From Arabidopsis thaliana (taxonomy: Eukaryota; Streptophyta; Magnoliopsida; Brassicales; Brassicaceae): a DNA stretch of 64,000 nt. Positions 47,836-60,000 of this stretch are shown here, one piece after another; position 1 is the first letter of the stretch; each line of letters starts with the position of its first letter. The stretch spans positions 19,905,835 to 19,969,834 of the forward strand of contig NC_003076.8 in the NCBI RefSeq assembly GCF_000001735.4, written 5' to 3'. The notes under the pieces were generated by a model. The model had not been told where the DNA came from. It saw only the letters and a program-made list of their open reading frames with translations, and did no database searches. A program made the position numbers and the translations under genes.

Positions 47836-50040
47836 ATGCCAGTAAGTGTAAGTGTCTTTTTATAAGTTTAGTTCTGAAGTCTCTTGTCTTTCTTTTACTC
47901 TCTTGTCCGAAATTGCTTGATTCTCGATTTTGACGAAGCTTGAAAAACAAACCCAGTTCGTTAATGGTTTCTGGGTCTTCGTCATTTCACTGGATCCGTT
48001 AGAAAAATGATTCCTTTTTGTTATCTATTGATTCCCGATCTGAATTTGAAGCTCTTAGTATGTTTTTATTCAGGTGGCACTAGTTTTGCTGTTGACATTG
48101 AGCAGTGTGATTCTGATTAATGGGAGAAGTTACGGCGTCGGAAACATATGCGATCGTGGTCGGAGACCGAGCGAGAGACCACACAGTGTCAAAATCACTG
48201 ATTTTGGTGCTGTGGGAGATGGGAAAACGTTGAACACACTTGCGTTTCAAAATGCTGTCTTTTATCTAAAGTCTTTCGCTGATAAAGGTGGTGCTCAGCT
48301 TTATGTTCCTCCGGGACGGTGGCTCACCGGAAGTTTCAACCTCACCAGTCATCTCACTCTCTTTCTCGAGAAAGACGCCGTCATACTTGCCTCACAGGTC
48401 TGTGTGTGTGTCTCTCTCTCTCTCTCTTTGTCTAAAGTCTTGATCATTCTAAAGAGTAAAGATCAGAGTTTGCAGCTTAACTGTTTCATAGACTTCTGAT
48501 TAGCTTCAGAGAATCCTGTTTTTGAATTGATGTGTAGAAACCCAAATTTGGTTCAGTAGTTAGGCATTGTGGCTTAGGATGACCTCTGGCTCCAATTGCT
48601 AGCAAGATTGGGGATTATAAAAGGATATATCTCATTGCGCTGGTTTTCAGTTAAATCAATATATATATCTACCAATGTTCCATGGTTCTGCATTGTTATC
48701 AGTCAGAACATTTGTGTATTTGTTTCTCATTTTGTCTTTTATTTGTTGTTCTTACCTCAACCGTGTGAAGGATCCATCGCATTGGCAAGTCACGGATGCC
48801 TTACCGTCATATGGGCGGGGTATTGATCTACCAGGGAAGAGATACATGAGTTTGATAAACGGTGACATGCTACATGATGTAGTAGTAACAGGTTATATAC
48901 ATATTTTGTTCCATTCATTTCATTTTGTTTGCTAATGCTAAATAAAAACTCACTGTTGTATACCATATTCATTGGCTTAGGTGATAACGGTACCATAGAT
49001 GGGCAAGGCCTTGTTTGGTGGGATCGGTTTAATTCTCATTCTTTAGAGTACAGTCGCCCTCACCTTGTCGAGTTTGTCTCTGCCGAAAATGTCATTGTAT
49101 CAAATCTTACATTCTTGAACGCTCCGGCTTATACTATCCATTCAGTTTATTGTCGGTAAAAATAGTTTGAAAATTCCCTCTTATTATTATACCTCCTTTG
49201 GTTTTGAAATCATTTGGTAACCTCTTGACTCGTTTTGCAGCAATTTATACATTCATAGAGTAACGGCTAATACTTGTCCAGAATCTCCTTATACCATCGG
49301 TATTGTCCCAGGTTAGTTGTTATTATCCAGATATATGTGTAATTTGAAACAATTTGTTGCAGCACTAAAATCTCAAACTGTTATTTTTTTCAGATTCTTC
49401 TGAAAATGTGTGTATCCAAGAATCTAGTATCAACATGGGGTATGATGCCATTTCTCTTAAAAGTGGTTGTGATGAATACGGTTTATCGTATGCAAGACCT
49501 ACTGCTAATGTCCAGATAAGAAATGTTTACCTTAGAGCAGCTTCTGGTTCCTCCATTTCCTTTGGTAGTGAAATGTCTGGTGGTATATCTGATGTTGAGG
49601 TCAGTGATGCTCACATACACAACTCGTTATCCGGGATTGCCTTTAGAACAACAAATGGAAGAGGTGGTTATATTAAGGAGATTGATATTTCCAACATCCA
49701 TATGGTTAATGTTGGTACTGCATTTCTAGCCAACGGTAGCTTCGGTACTCATCCGGATTCTGGTTTCGATGAAAATGCTTACCCGCTTGTGAGTCACATC
49801 AGGTTACATGACATTGTTGGAGAAAACATAAGCACTGCTGGATATTTCTTTGGAACGAAAGAGTCTCCTTTCACTTCGATTTTGTTATCGAATATCTCTC
49901 TGTCGATTAAAAACTCGGCTTCCCCTGCTGATTCTTGGCAATGCTCATATGTTGACGGGTCTTCGGAATTCGTAGTCCCTGAACCGTGCCTTGAGCTGAA
50001 GAGTTTTGATAGTTACTATGGTAGAGCTGAGGCCTTATGA
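47836..50040 (+). CDS. GH28-like pectin lyase-fold secreted protein, 447 aa
   Basis: Six coding exons, 47836-47841, 48074-48397, 48771-48891, 48981-49155, 49241-49311 and 49394-50040, join in phase to 447 aa. The first coding exon is only ATGCCA; spliced to exon 2 it gives a good signal peptide (MPVALVLLLTLSSVILING). Exon 2 has the GH28 start motif ITDFGAVGDGKTLNT; later come DGQGLVWWD, a PG-type helix (NLTFLNAPAYTIHSVYC) and NTCPESPYTIGIVPD. The catalytic pattern is altered: GYDAISLKSG (Tyr249 where polygalacturonases have Asp) and SSISFGSEMSGG where they have GHG. Such changes are typical of this plant clade of polygalacturonase-like proteins, so activity on pectin is uncertain. It acts in the cell wall if secreted. 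Confidence 0.88.
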
Positions 50041-50792
50041 AACCAAACTTCATTAGGAATGATGATTCATATTTGTTTAAGAGAGAGCAAATGGTTCTGA
50101 TTCTTTTCTTTTCCCCAAAAATAAACCACAGTGTGTAGAATTATTACCTGTTCCTTGTTGGTGTTGTTGTCCCTGTTATTTGCAGCTTGTGAGATTAATA
50201 TATCTTGTACAGGTTCATTTCTTCATTCATGTGTAACCAAAGAAATTTTGTATTAGCCCAGTAACCAGATATTAATTTTTTTAAATATTTGGGCCTCGTT
50301 AAAAAGCCCAGCCCAATAACAAAGAGCTGCTTCGTAAAAAGAGACGTCACGAAACCATTCGCTTACCAAACCACACAGAGACACATCTCTTCATTTTCCA
50401 ACCATCTTCTTCTTTTCGCCACACCCGTAAATATTTACTTTTTCTCACTATGTTCAACTTATTATTATTAAATTAACTAATTTAGTGTATGCCACTAGAA
50501 TTATTTTTATATAAAATATTTTTCATCACCTTCCTGATTAGATAATAATATAATCAAAAATTCACCCATTTCCTTCATCTTCCCCAATCTCTCTAAAACC
50601 CTAGAAACTCACTTCCTCAGTTTCTCCAACTCTGTACTTCGTATCATCAAGCGAAACCCTAAAAGAAGCAATCTTTAGTCTCTTCTCTTCTTTATTTTTT
50701 CTGGGGAGAAAGAAATTTCACTTTTTTTTATCCGATTTCTGCTTCATCTGGGTTTTGGATTTTTGCGATCGATTTTGAGAAATTAGCAAACA
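50041..50792. promoter_or_regulatory. Intergenic and promoter of the DUF789 gene
   Basis: The 3' UTR of the GH28-like gene followed by the upstream region of the next gene. TTGGGCCTCG and AAGCCCAGCCCAATAAC (about 50289-50320) carry several site II/GCCCA elements. A pyrimidine-rich 5' UTR with AAACCCTA words (telo-box-like, near 50596 and 50654) follows. No other gene seen. Confidence 0.55.
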
Positions 50793-52619
50793 ATGTCGGG
50801 TTCTGGAGGAGTTTCAATCGCACGTACAGCGATCCGTGGTGAGAATCGGTTTTATAATCCACCTCCGATGCGTAGGATGCAGCAAGAGGCCCAATTGCAG
50901 CAACAGATTAGGGAGAAGCAACGTCGTGATGATGAAGATGAGGTTTTGATGGATAAGGAAAGGAGAAAGGCTGCTACTGTTGCTCCGAGGACTACTAGGA
51001 AAGGTCTTGGTGTGTCGGAGAGTAAGAGTCGGGTTGTTGTTTCGGGTTCGGAAGTATGTGCCGGTTCTTCTGATTCTTCTTCCGGGTCGGGTCGGGTTCT
51101 TAGTGATGGGTCTAACTTGGATCGGTTCTTGGAGCATACTACTCCTGTTGTTCCTGCTCGTTTATTTCCCATGGTAAGCACTGTTTTCAAATCTATTGGG
51201 TCTTGATACTTATTCTGTGTCTGTTGTGGCTACTTGAACTTGATACTATAGTGTTCGTTGTGTTTGTAATCTCTGTTTGATATTATAGAGTTGAATTGGA
51301 GAAGACTTTGAGTTTTGTCATGTGATTTAGTGTAGAACTCAGTTGATTTTGTATTATGGCTTATGAGCATTGCTTTTTGCTGCAATTTGTTTTGTGTAGA
51401 GGAGCAGGTGGGAACTTAAAACCCGTGAATCGGATTGCCATACGTATTTTGTTTTGGAGGATCTTTGGGAGTCATTTGCTGAATGGAGTGCATACGGTGC
51501 TGGTGTTCCTTTAGAGATGCATCCTCTAGAAATGCATGGGAATGACTCCACTGTGCAGTATTATGTGCCTTACTTATCCGGTATTCAGTTGTATGTTGAT
51601 CCGTTGAAGAAGCCTAGGTTAGTTGTTTGATATGTATATGATTTATTGCGCGGAAGAACTCCAGGATTTTTTACATTTGACGGTTTTGATTATGGTCTTG
51701 TTGAATAGAAATCCAGTTGGAGATAATGAAGGAAGTAGTGAAGGAAGCAGCAACAGTAGGACTTTGCCGGTGGACTTGAGTGTCGGTGAACTGAATAGAA
51801 TTAGTCTGAAAGATCAATCTATTACTGGCTCGTTGTCTAGTGGAGAAGCTGAGATCAGCAATCCGCAGGGACGATTACTATTCGAGTACTTGGAGTATGA
51901 ACCTCCATTTGGCAGGGAACCTCTGGCTAACAAAGTAAATATCCTCTTAAGCAAAGACAGTTAGATCATTATTAACTTTCAATATTTTCTAATAAAGTTT
52001 TCATACACACCAGATCTCGGATCTCGCGTCAAGAGTTCCTGAGCTAATGACATACCGGAGCTGTGATCTTCTTCCTTCAAGTTGGGTCTCTGTGTCATGG
52101 TATGTTTCATGTGAACCTTCCTGAGTCTTGACTCTTGGGATCGTTACATTTTGGAATATATGTGGAAATGGATTTGAAAATATTGAGTTGTGAATTTGTT
52201 GGTGTGTAGGTATCCAATATACAGAATACCGGTTGGTCCAACACTACAAAATCTTGATGCCTGCTTTCTAACTTTTCACTCTCTCTCAACAGCACCTCCT
52301 CAAAGTAAGCACCCGATGACGTAATGGAACACAATATCCTCTTATGTCCTCGTACTTGTGATCTCTTTCTCAGTGTTGTGTATGTATTGGAGCAGGTGCT
52401 ATGGGTTGTAGTGATTCACAACCATCCACAAAGCTACCGTTGCCTACTTTTGGACTCGCATCTTATAAGCTGAAAGTATCTGTGTGGAACCAAAATAGAA
52501 TTCAAGAGTCCCAAAAGATGACTTCTTTGCTACAAGCTGCAGATAAATGGCTCAAGCGTCTGCAAGTTGATCATCCAGACTACAGATTCTTCACCTCTAA
52601 CAGTCCACAAATGAGGTGA
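50793..52619 (+). CDS. DUF789 family protein, 409 aa
   Basis: Six exons, 50793-51173, 51400-51617, 51709-51934, 52014-52099, 52210-52304 and 52396-52619, join in phase to 409 aa. The N-terminal third is low-complexity: basic/Gln-rich ([17 protein letters not shown]) and Ser/Gly-rich. The DUF789 region starts around [14 protein letters not shown] in exon 1. It continues with [52 protein letters not shown] and the family signature [28 protein letters not shown]789 proteins are plant-specific and of unknown biochemical function. The gene is complete and the start is the first ATG of the transcript-like region. Confidence 0.93.
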
Positions 52620-53213
52620 AAATGAAAGATACATTCTTGACCATGGATTTGGCTCTGGTCTGATCAAAAGACCCATTATCTGCTGCTCTTACTTCACATA
52701 TAAAGTCTCTCTTACACTGAAGAACCACCAAATAGTGGTTAGACTCTTGCGTGTTTTTCAGGCGATTTAAGAGTCTCTGCTGTTTCGTTTCCAGAAGATG
52801 CTTTGTGAATTGTAGCCTAATCTTCCTCTTTCTTCTTCTGAAACTTAGTCTTTTGATTTTCCCTGAATAAGGATTTGAGGAGCCCATATAGTGAAATTTG
52901 CGAGGAGTGTTTTTGTAATGTTGAGATGCAACACTTTTTGTGATACAATTTGATTGCTGAACTGATGAAACACAGGGTTGGCTTATAAGTTTTATACTGA
53001 AAAGTTTTAAGCGTTGGCTAATTTTACGAGTCCTGAGTAGAGTGAAATAGTACTTATATATCTTCTGATTATGCACATAAAAGATACCCCACGAACATCC
53101 GATTACAACATACTCAGCATGCCATTATGCTTGCTACAAGCCTCTGCTACATACATTGAGACTAATGTATGATTTCTTGATACATTGATTACAATATAAG
53201 ATATCTAGATAAA
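52620..53213. other. Intergenic between convergent genes
   Basis: The 3' UTRs of the DUF789 gene (plus) and HRB1 (minus). The antisense open frame at 52597-53076 has no family resemblance and is not considered a gene. Confidence 0.5.
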
Positions 53214-54588
53214 TTAGAACTTGTCTTCAAGCATGGTTGACCAAAGCAAGCCCCGCACAAACTTGCTCTTCTTTGCCTTCTCTTGATCTTCGTTTGAGAA
53301 TGATTCTTGTTGTATTTTGCTGTAAAGGAATGATAAAAACAGGCACTGTGAGAAAACAAACGGAAGCGACACATTTTTTTGAGAATACAGTATGGAATTA
53401 TACCTTTTAGAGGTGTCCTTAGGTGAGACTTGTGCTACCGAGTCTCCTTCAGTGATAGGTATAGCCGAAGGGGGTTTAAACATAAAGGATGAGAGTAGAG
53501 GATCAGAATCTATATTGGAAGAGGGAATGAAAGTGGAAGACCCTCCAAGAGACTGTAAGTTAGCTTCTCGAAGCTCTTTTTTAAGAGTAAGATAGGTAGA
53601 GCTATATCCACCTTTACGCAACCTTCTTCTTCGCTGCACGTAAAATCTCTCACGTCAAGGAATACACAAAATGACTCTTCAAACTCTACTAAAACCGTTA
53701 AAAGAGAATATCAAAGTTTCAAAAGGATATCTTAAATACGTTCCCGTGTTGCGTTGTTATATGGCCAACAATGTCCAATCCCACCTTCTTTGTGCAGACA
53801 GGACAAACCTAGTAACAAAGCAAAAACATACTGTTCTCACATCAAAGATAGCACATAAGAGAACCTAAATAACTTTCTAATCCAGAAGCACTGCGAGATT
53901 ACAATGCTCACTTGACTAAGCTAAACACTGCGTAAAAAAGCAACCTTTTCCATTACAAGCAAGTTTCACGATTTGGAAATCAAACCTAAGTATAAACATA
54001 ATCAATCTAAGAATAACATGTAAATGTAAAATGCGGATGATCATTTAAGCACTCTGTTCTCATATCAAAGATGACACATAAGAGACCCTAAATTACTGAT
54101 TATATAATCTTCTACAAATGGTAATTACAATGCTCACTTGATTAAGCTAAACAATGGGTTAAAACTGAAAAGCAACTTTTTCTATTTCAGGAAAGCTTAG
54201 AGATTTGGAAATTTAAACCTAAATATAAAACCTAAGAATCATCATGAAACTCTTGAAATAAAAAAAACTCAATGAACATTACCCCATTCTTAGCTTCAAC
54301 AGGATGATTCACATCAATATGACAACAAAGACCAACAATATCAAACTCATCTGCACAAAAAGGACACATAAACTCAGCTTTCAAATCGTCTTCTCCTTCA
54401 ACATCTCCCAAATACAAATCTGCGTCAAAAAGTGTTAATCACCATCAATTCAGAACAAAGGATGAAACTTTACATAATCAATCTACCTCAAGCATTTTTT
54501 TAAACAAACCTGATCGAGATTGGTAACGGCGTGAAGAAGGCGATGATGAAAACACAGGGGGACAATTGATCCATGAATTCGAATCCAT
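53214..54588 (-). CDS. HRB1: HRB1, Di19-type zinc-finger protein, 211 aa
   Basis: Five minus-strand exons, 54588-54510, 54419-54283, 53808-53731, 53639-53404 and 53319-53214, join in phase to 211 aa. The paired Di19 zinc fingers are in exons 2-3: MCPFCADEFDIVGLCCHIDVNH and CPVCTKKVGLDIVGHITTQH. A basic stretch (VQRRRRLRKGGYS), a nuclear-type signal, and the conserved Di19 C-terminal domain (KAKKSKFVRGLLWSTML) follow. By memory this locus is HYPERSENSITIVE TO RED AND BLUE 1, a nuclear factor in light signalling; Di19 relatives act in drought responses. The third intron (53730-53640, 91 bp) is of the rare U12 AT-AC class and separates FK from VQRRRR. Confidence 0.93.
53640..53730 (-). other. 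U12-type AT-AC intron of HRB1
   Basis: On the minus strand the intron begins ATATCCTTTT directly after the AAG codon, carries TTCCTTGACG as branch site about 20 bases before its end, and ends ...GATTTTAC before GTGCAGCG. ATATCCTT, TCCTTGAC and terminal AC match the U12 AT-AC consensus. No GT-AG alternative keeps the Di19 frame. Confidence 0.93.
53826..54240. repeat. Diverged tandem duplication inside HRB1 intron 2
   Basis: About 53826-54010 and 54050-54240 are two diverged direct copies. Both contain CTGTTCTCAnATCAAAGAT, CACATAAGAGA, ATTACAATGCTCACTTGA, TAAGCTAAACA and GATTTGGAAA with AAACCTAA. Neither copy contains a duplicated exon. Confidence 0.8.
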
Positions 54589-57001
54589 TTCTTCTTAAAT
54601 TGTTAAAGATTAGGAATACAAAAGAACAGAGAATTTTAAAGGAGATGTTGAATCTAAATTAGCCAAACCCTAGAAGTAGAACGATGTGAGAGGTAGAGAG
54701 AGAGAGAGTGGAAACAAAGAGCTGTGACCAGAACTACTACTACTGGTTCGGAGTTTGTTTGAGTATTTACAGTCTTGACCAAACCGAAACTAGTGGTAGT
54801 TGTGTTTTGTACTGCGTTCATTATGTTTCACTTTCACACGTGTGACTTTTTCTGGCTCGTGTGCTTTTTGTTTTTTCCTTCCTTTTTCCATCTAATTTTT
54901 TGTATCCAAGTTTTGGTTTTAGTAGAAAAGTGGATAGCAAATGACATTGACATGAACCACTATTTTTTTAAAAATTCTGACAAAAAAAATATATTAGCAA
55001 CCTTGGTTTTCTTGATGTTGGGGAAATATTTAAGCTTTTTAATTATGCTACTATTATTTTTGATAATGGTTAATCTACTACAAAATTTTTATGGAGAGGA
55101 ATGTGTTTTTTTTATATAATTTTTTACAATATAAAATATTAAAATCAATTGATCGAGCATTGTATCTTTTCTTGATCGGACATACTATTATAAGCTTCGT
55201 GATTTGACGTGTTGAGTCCCAAGGTCTTTTGACTTTGACTTCGACCATATCTCATGTTAGAATCTTTGAAACTATACCCTAGAGCTCAAGACATATATCG
55301 AACGAAACTTCTGATCAAAAAAGTTTTCCGATTTTTCTTCTAAGATTGATTAAGGAAGTTTTATATGAACCGTATTTTTCCTACATTTCAAGAGCTTTTG
55401 ATCAATATATAAGCAAGGAGAAGTGGGAGAACAGTACAAGGTTTAAAAGCAACTGAAAAGGAGAGTCACCTAAAGTGATAATTAAAAAAAGAAAGCAACT
55501 CATAAAAATTGTTAAACCGGTTGCTAACGACGATGTAGAAGGTTTTGGTTTACATAAGTTTTACATTAATATTGGTATTAAAAAAAAAAAAAGTTTTACA
55601 TTAATATTTGAAAAGGAAGATATTGTTCAAGAGAATTTTATTTAAAAAATTAATAAGTAAGGCTCTCTAAGACTTTCTTTTTTTCATAAATTAAAGTATG
55701 ATATTACCTTATAAGATTTTAATCCTAACAATGTTTCTTACAGTTATCATGGTTAACTTCACTTTTAATTTAGTCTTGTTATTTTTTTTAGAGCCAATAT
55801 CATATGAGTTTTTATAAAGTAAATATATTATTTTAATACTAAAATTTATGCATGCAAATTTTGTAAAGTAAAAATACTTATGGTCACGCACAAAAAGATC
55901 CCCAATTTCCTTTTTTTTGTTAAGAACAAAAACAAACTGGTTTTTTTTTCTTAACAAGTATTTTGGTTTTTTATTCATAATTCGAACTGAAATTAACATA
56001 AATGTGATACTTCATCGTTCATTCATTTACTTATGATTTTTTAAAAACTGCAATTTGTTATAAAAATTAAAGGTTGTTGGAGTAATTAGTGAAGAATATC
56101 TCTATTAAAATTTTATAGAAGTAGTTTGATGCTTAATTCCAACTCTTTTTTTTTGTTGACATATTTCTCAAAACCATTTTTCTGTCATTTGTTTTCACAA
56201 TTTTCAATAGCTATTTCCTTTTGTTATTGATTAAATATCTATTCATTTCGACCAATTTAGTTTCATCCGATCTCTTAAACTTTTGTTTCTGTTTGATTTT
56301 TCTCTTTATATATTTTCATATCACTAATGTTAACTTCGAAACTCCTTATGATAAATCCACTAAAATATTTTAAATAAAAATTCAAAAAAGAAAATACATG
56401 AAACAAAATTACAAATTTTGAATTTTTGAAATCAATAAGGAAAATTTGGATAGTAATTTAATTTTGACACAAGAGTCATTTCTCTATATAGCAATTTTAT
56501 GTTTATGAGTGTTTTAAACTGACTGGTTGAGTTTTTATAGCAAAATGTTTAGTTTGTTATATTTGATAGTTAGACATACATTAATTAGTTGAGTTTTTAC
56601 CTCACAATGTTTATAGTTTTTCTAAATTGTAAGAATCTTATTCCTTTTTTTTTTTTTACCTTTGTTTAGCTTTGGATCTAACTATATAAATTAAATAAAT
56701 AAATAAAAGCTTAGAGGATCCATTTTAATTTTGAAAAACTCAAATTATGATCATGAAGAAGCTTTGCAAAAAGAGATGAAGATCGTGATAACGGTTTTAT
56801 TAAAACGAATAGATGGTGGCGTGTTATCTTAGGAGAGGATTTTAATTGTTTTAACACATTATAGTTTTTAATTGTTACGATTTTAATTTTTCAAAATTCT
56901 AAATCTGTTAACAAGATGATGATTTTGGGGTCCACCTCCTAATTTTACTCTTAAAAATGACATTAATATTTGTATAAGATAATATCAAAATTTGATCACA
57001 A

Positions 57002-57032
<31 letters not shown>

Positions 57033-57099
57033 CAGATTTCTTCAGATTTCCTTCGTTTAAAAGGCCGGACACCTTCACAAAAACACGCAGAGTGTTTAT
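54589..57099. other. AT-rich intergenic region between HRB1 and APRR4
   Basis: About 2.5 kb of upstream DNA for the divergent genes HRB1 (minus) and APRR4 (plus). It has poly-T and poly-A tracts, including a 24-base poly-A near 57008-57031 just before APRR4. Open frames here are low-complexity and not supported as genes. Confidence 0.5.
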
Positions 57100-60000
57100 A
57101 TGCAGCCATTAAATATGGCTGAGATATTGGATCACCGTGGAGTCTTGACCGACGGTGATGATGGTCCATTTAGAAATCTAACAAACTTCTATGATATGTT
57201 TTCAAGCAACTTTCCTGAAGGTTTGCGAGTGTTAGTCTTCGATGAAGATCCATCGTATCTTCTGATATTGGAGAGACATCTCCAAAAGTTTCAATACCAA
57301 GGTAGCTATTTAACCATTTTCGAAGTTGATCTAGTGTTTATTTAAGTCTATATTCAAAGCTGGTCTAACATTTTCAAATGTATGAAAAAGTTTTGTTCCC
57401 CTTTTCATATAGTCGTTGACAAAAAAAAAACCTAAAACATTTCTCCCAAATTTTGACCTATATTTGAGGCCATGACATGCTTTGGACTAGATCTCTCCAT
57501 ATTAATGGCGATGTGTATTTTTGCAGTGACTATATGCAACGAAGTGAACAAAGCTATGCATACACTCCGCAACCATAGGAATAGGTTCGACCTCGCTATG
57601 ATACAAGTAAATAATGCAGAAGGTGATATATTCCGGTTTCTCTCGGAAATCGGATCGGAAATGGATCTTCCAATCATCAGTAAGATATCTAATCACCCAA
57701 GAACAGAGCACATAAAGCTCTAATCCTCTTTACTCATCAATCATCACGCAGGATGTCTTTCTCTCTACTCTCTCTTACTATTTTATAAGCGTATCATAAT
57801 TTTAATAAAAATGTCATTTCATTGAACTAAGTGTAAATTCGATATGCAACAAGAAAACACACCTTTTTTTATACCGCAGTAATATCTGAAGACGATTCAG
57901 TGAAGTCGGTGAAGAAATGGATGATTAACGGTGCTGCCGACTATCTTATAAAACCGATAAGACCCGAAGATCTACGGATAGTATTCAAACATTTGGTAAA
58001 GAAGATGAGAGAAAGGAGGAGTGTGGTGACCGGAGAGGCAGAGAAAGCAGCAGGTGAGAAATCATCCTCTGTCGGAGATTCCACCATAAGAAACCCTAAC
58101 AAGAGTAAAAGAAGTAGTTGCCTTGAAGCAGAAGTCAACGAGGAGGATCGTCATGATCATAATGATCGTGCTTGTGCTTCTAGTGCCAAGAAAAGACGAG
58201 TCGTTTGGGACGAGGAGCTTCACCAAAACTTTCTCAACGCCGTGGATTTTCTTGGACTCGAAAGTGAGTCACAAACACTAATATTATTGTTTATAATTAC
58301 CATTCCCAATTTATTATATATACTATACCTCTCTATATTTATATAATAAATGTGTGAATAATTATATTTTCATGCAGGAGCTGTTCCCAAAAAAATATTA
58401 GATGTTATGAAGGTTGATTACATCAGTCGAGAAAACGTAGCCAGTCATCTTCAGGTAACGTTTCTTATATACAACATAATTGTTCATTTTCAACAACATT
58501 TTTGCTTTTATTCTTGAATAGCATCTCCATTTTTTTTATACTTCAAAATGGAGTAAGATTTCAAATCTATTTAGTTATTGATTTTCAGAATGACCCTTTA
58601 TAATTTACTTATGAAAATTACAAATTCAACCCATATATTTGTAATTTTACCTTAGTTATGTTATACTCTGATCCCTCATCATTATAAGTGATGTTTAAGG
58701 TTTCTACACATAAATTATGAAAACATAAATCTTTCATTTAATATACCTCTTTTACATAGAAACAAAACTAAATAAAATGAATTCAACCAATTTGAAAACA
58801 TACTCTAAAATATAATTGGTCGAAAAAAACAACATTTAGATATTGAATTATTGCATAGAAACATGAGAGCATCACTTAAAATGAAACAAAATAAATTTTC
58901 TTAAACATCACTTAAAGTTATACATAGGGAGTAGGTAATATATGTCATTTTAATATTAAAATATTAGTTAACCACATAATTAACATTATTGTTTATATGT
59001 TTTAACTATGAGATAGTAGCAAATAACTTTATTTGAGTATAAAGTAAAAAAAAACTATAATTTAATGGATTGAGTTACAAATTTTTTTCTATAAAACTAA
59101 AAAAAAAATAGTTTTTAACTAAAAGGATAGATTAAAAAACAAAAAACACACCACGAACCCTTCCAAACTTTTTACCTCACCTTGCATCGGTTTCAGGTTG
59201 CTCTTCAGATCCAATCGAAGAAGGAAGGATGAGACATTGTGCTCTTCCCTTCTCCCACTCTTTCCCTGCATCTCCTTGGACACTCCCTTCAGATCTGCTT
59301 CCCTTTGTAGGAAAGGCTACGAACCCCTGGAACCTCAACACAACCACGGTCAGAGTCTGCCCCATTTTGGCATCCTGAAGTGAACCTAGGGTTTTCCCCA
59401 GTGGACCTAGACTCTTCTGTTGGCCCATTACCTATAATAAGGTCCAAGCCCACCTGCTGGTTTAATCATTCTAAGGCTTTTAATCTTAGGTCTGAACTCA
59501 TTATTCTTATGCTTAGCCCATTACTTTCTTTGTGTCGATCTCCTCTGTTCTATGGTCATGGACTCCATGTGAAAGAGACATCAACATTGACGGTTTGGGT
59601 TTTCATTTACCTTATGCGAACCTTGGTTTTAGCTACCTTTAAGGCTTTATGGTATCCTTATAAAGAATTGAAGATTGTTGTGCTAAGTTCCTTGAATCGT
59701 TCTTATTGTTGTGGCATTTGTGGTATTGGATTATTCTTTTTCGTTGCTCATTTGCCACTAAGCAGCTCACTTTTCGTCTTCAAACACTGTACCCTCTTTA
59801 TCATCTCCATCTTCCAGACCATATGCTTCATAGTCTTTGCCGCTATTGACCGGAGAGATCCTCATTCGAGTTGGTTTCTAAAGCCACCCTCACCTGACTA
59901 TCGCACCATAGTCTCCCGAATCCTTGGTATCGTGTTACTGTGGGTAATGAAGCTTGCTCCGGCGAGATTCATATCATTGATCCGTTTGTCAATGTCACTA

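Noticed and set aside
52597..53076. 159-aa minus-strand open frame
   Set aside because: Lies in the 3' UTR overlap of two convergent genes, Lys/Gln/Ser-rich, no family resemblance.
54775..55119. 114-aa hydrophobic plus-strand frame
   Set aside because: Phe/Leu-rich translation of AT-rich DNA; no start context or conserved motif.
55709..55999. 96-aa minus-strand frame
   Set aside because: Lys/Asn/Ile-rich product expected from AT-rich intergenic DNA.
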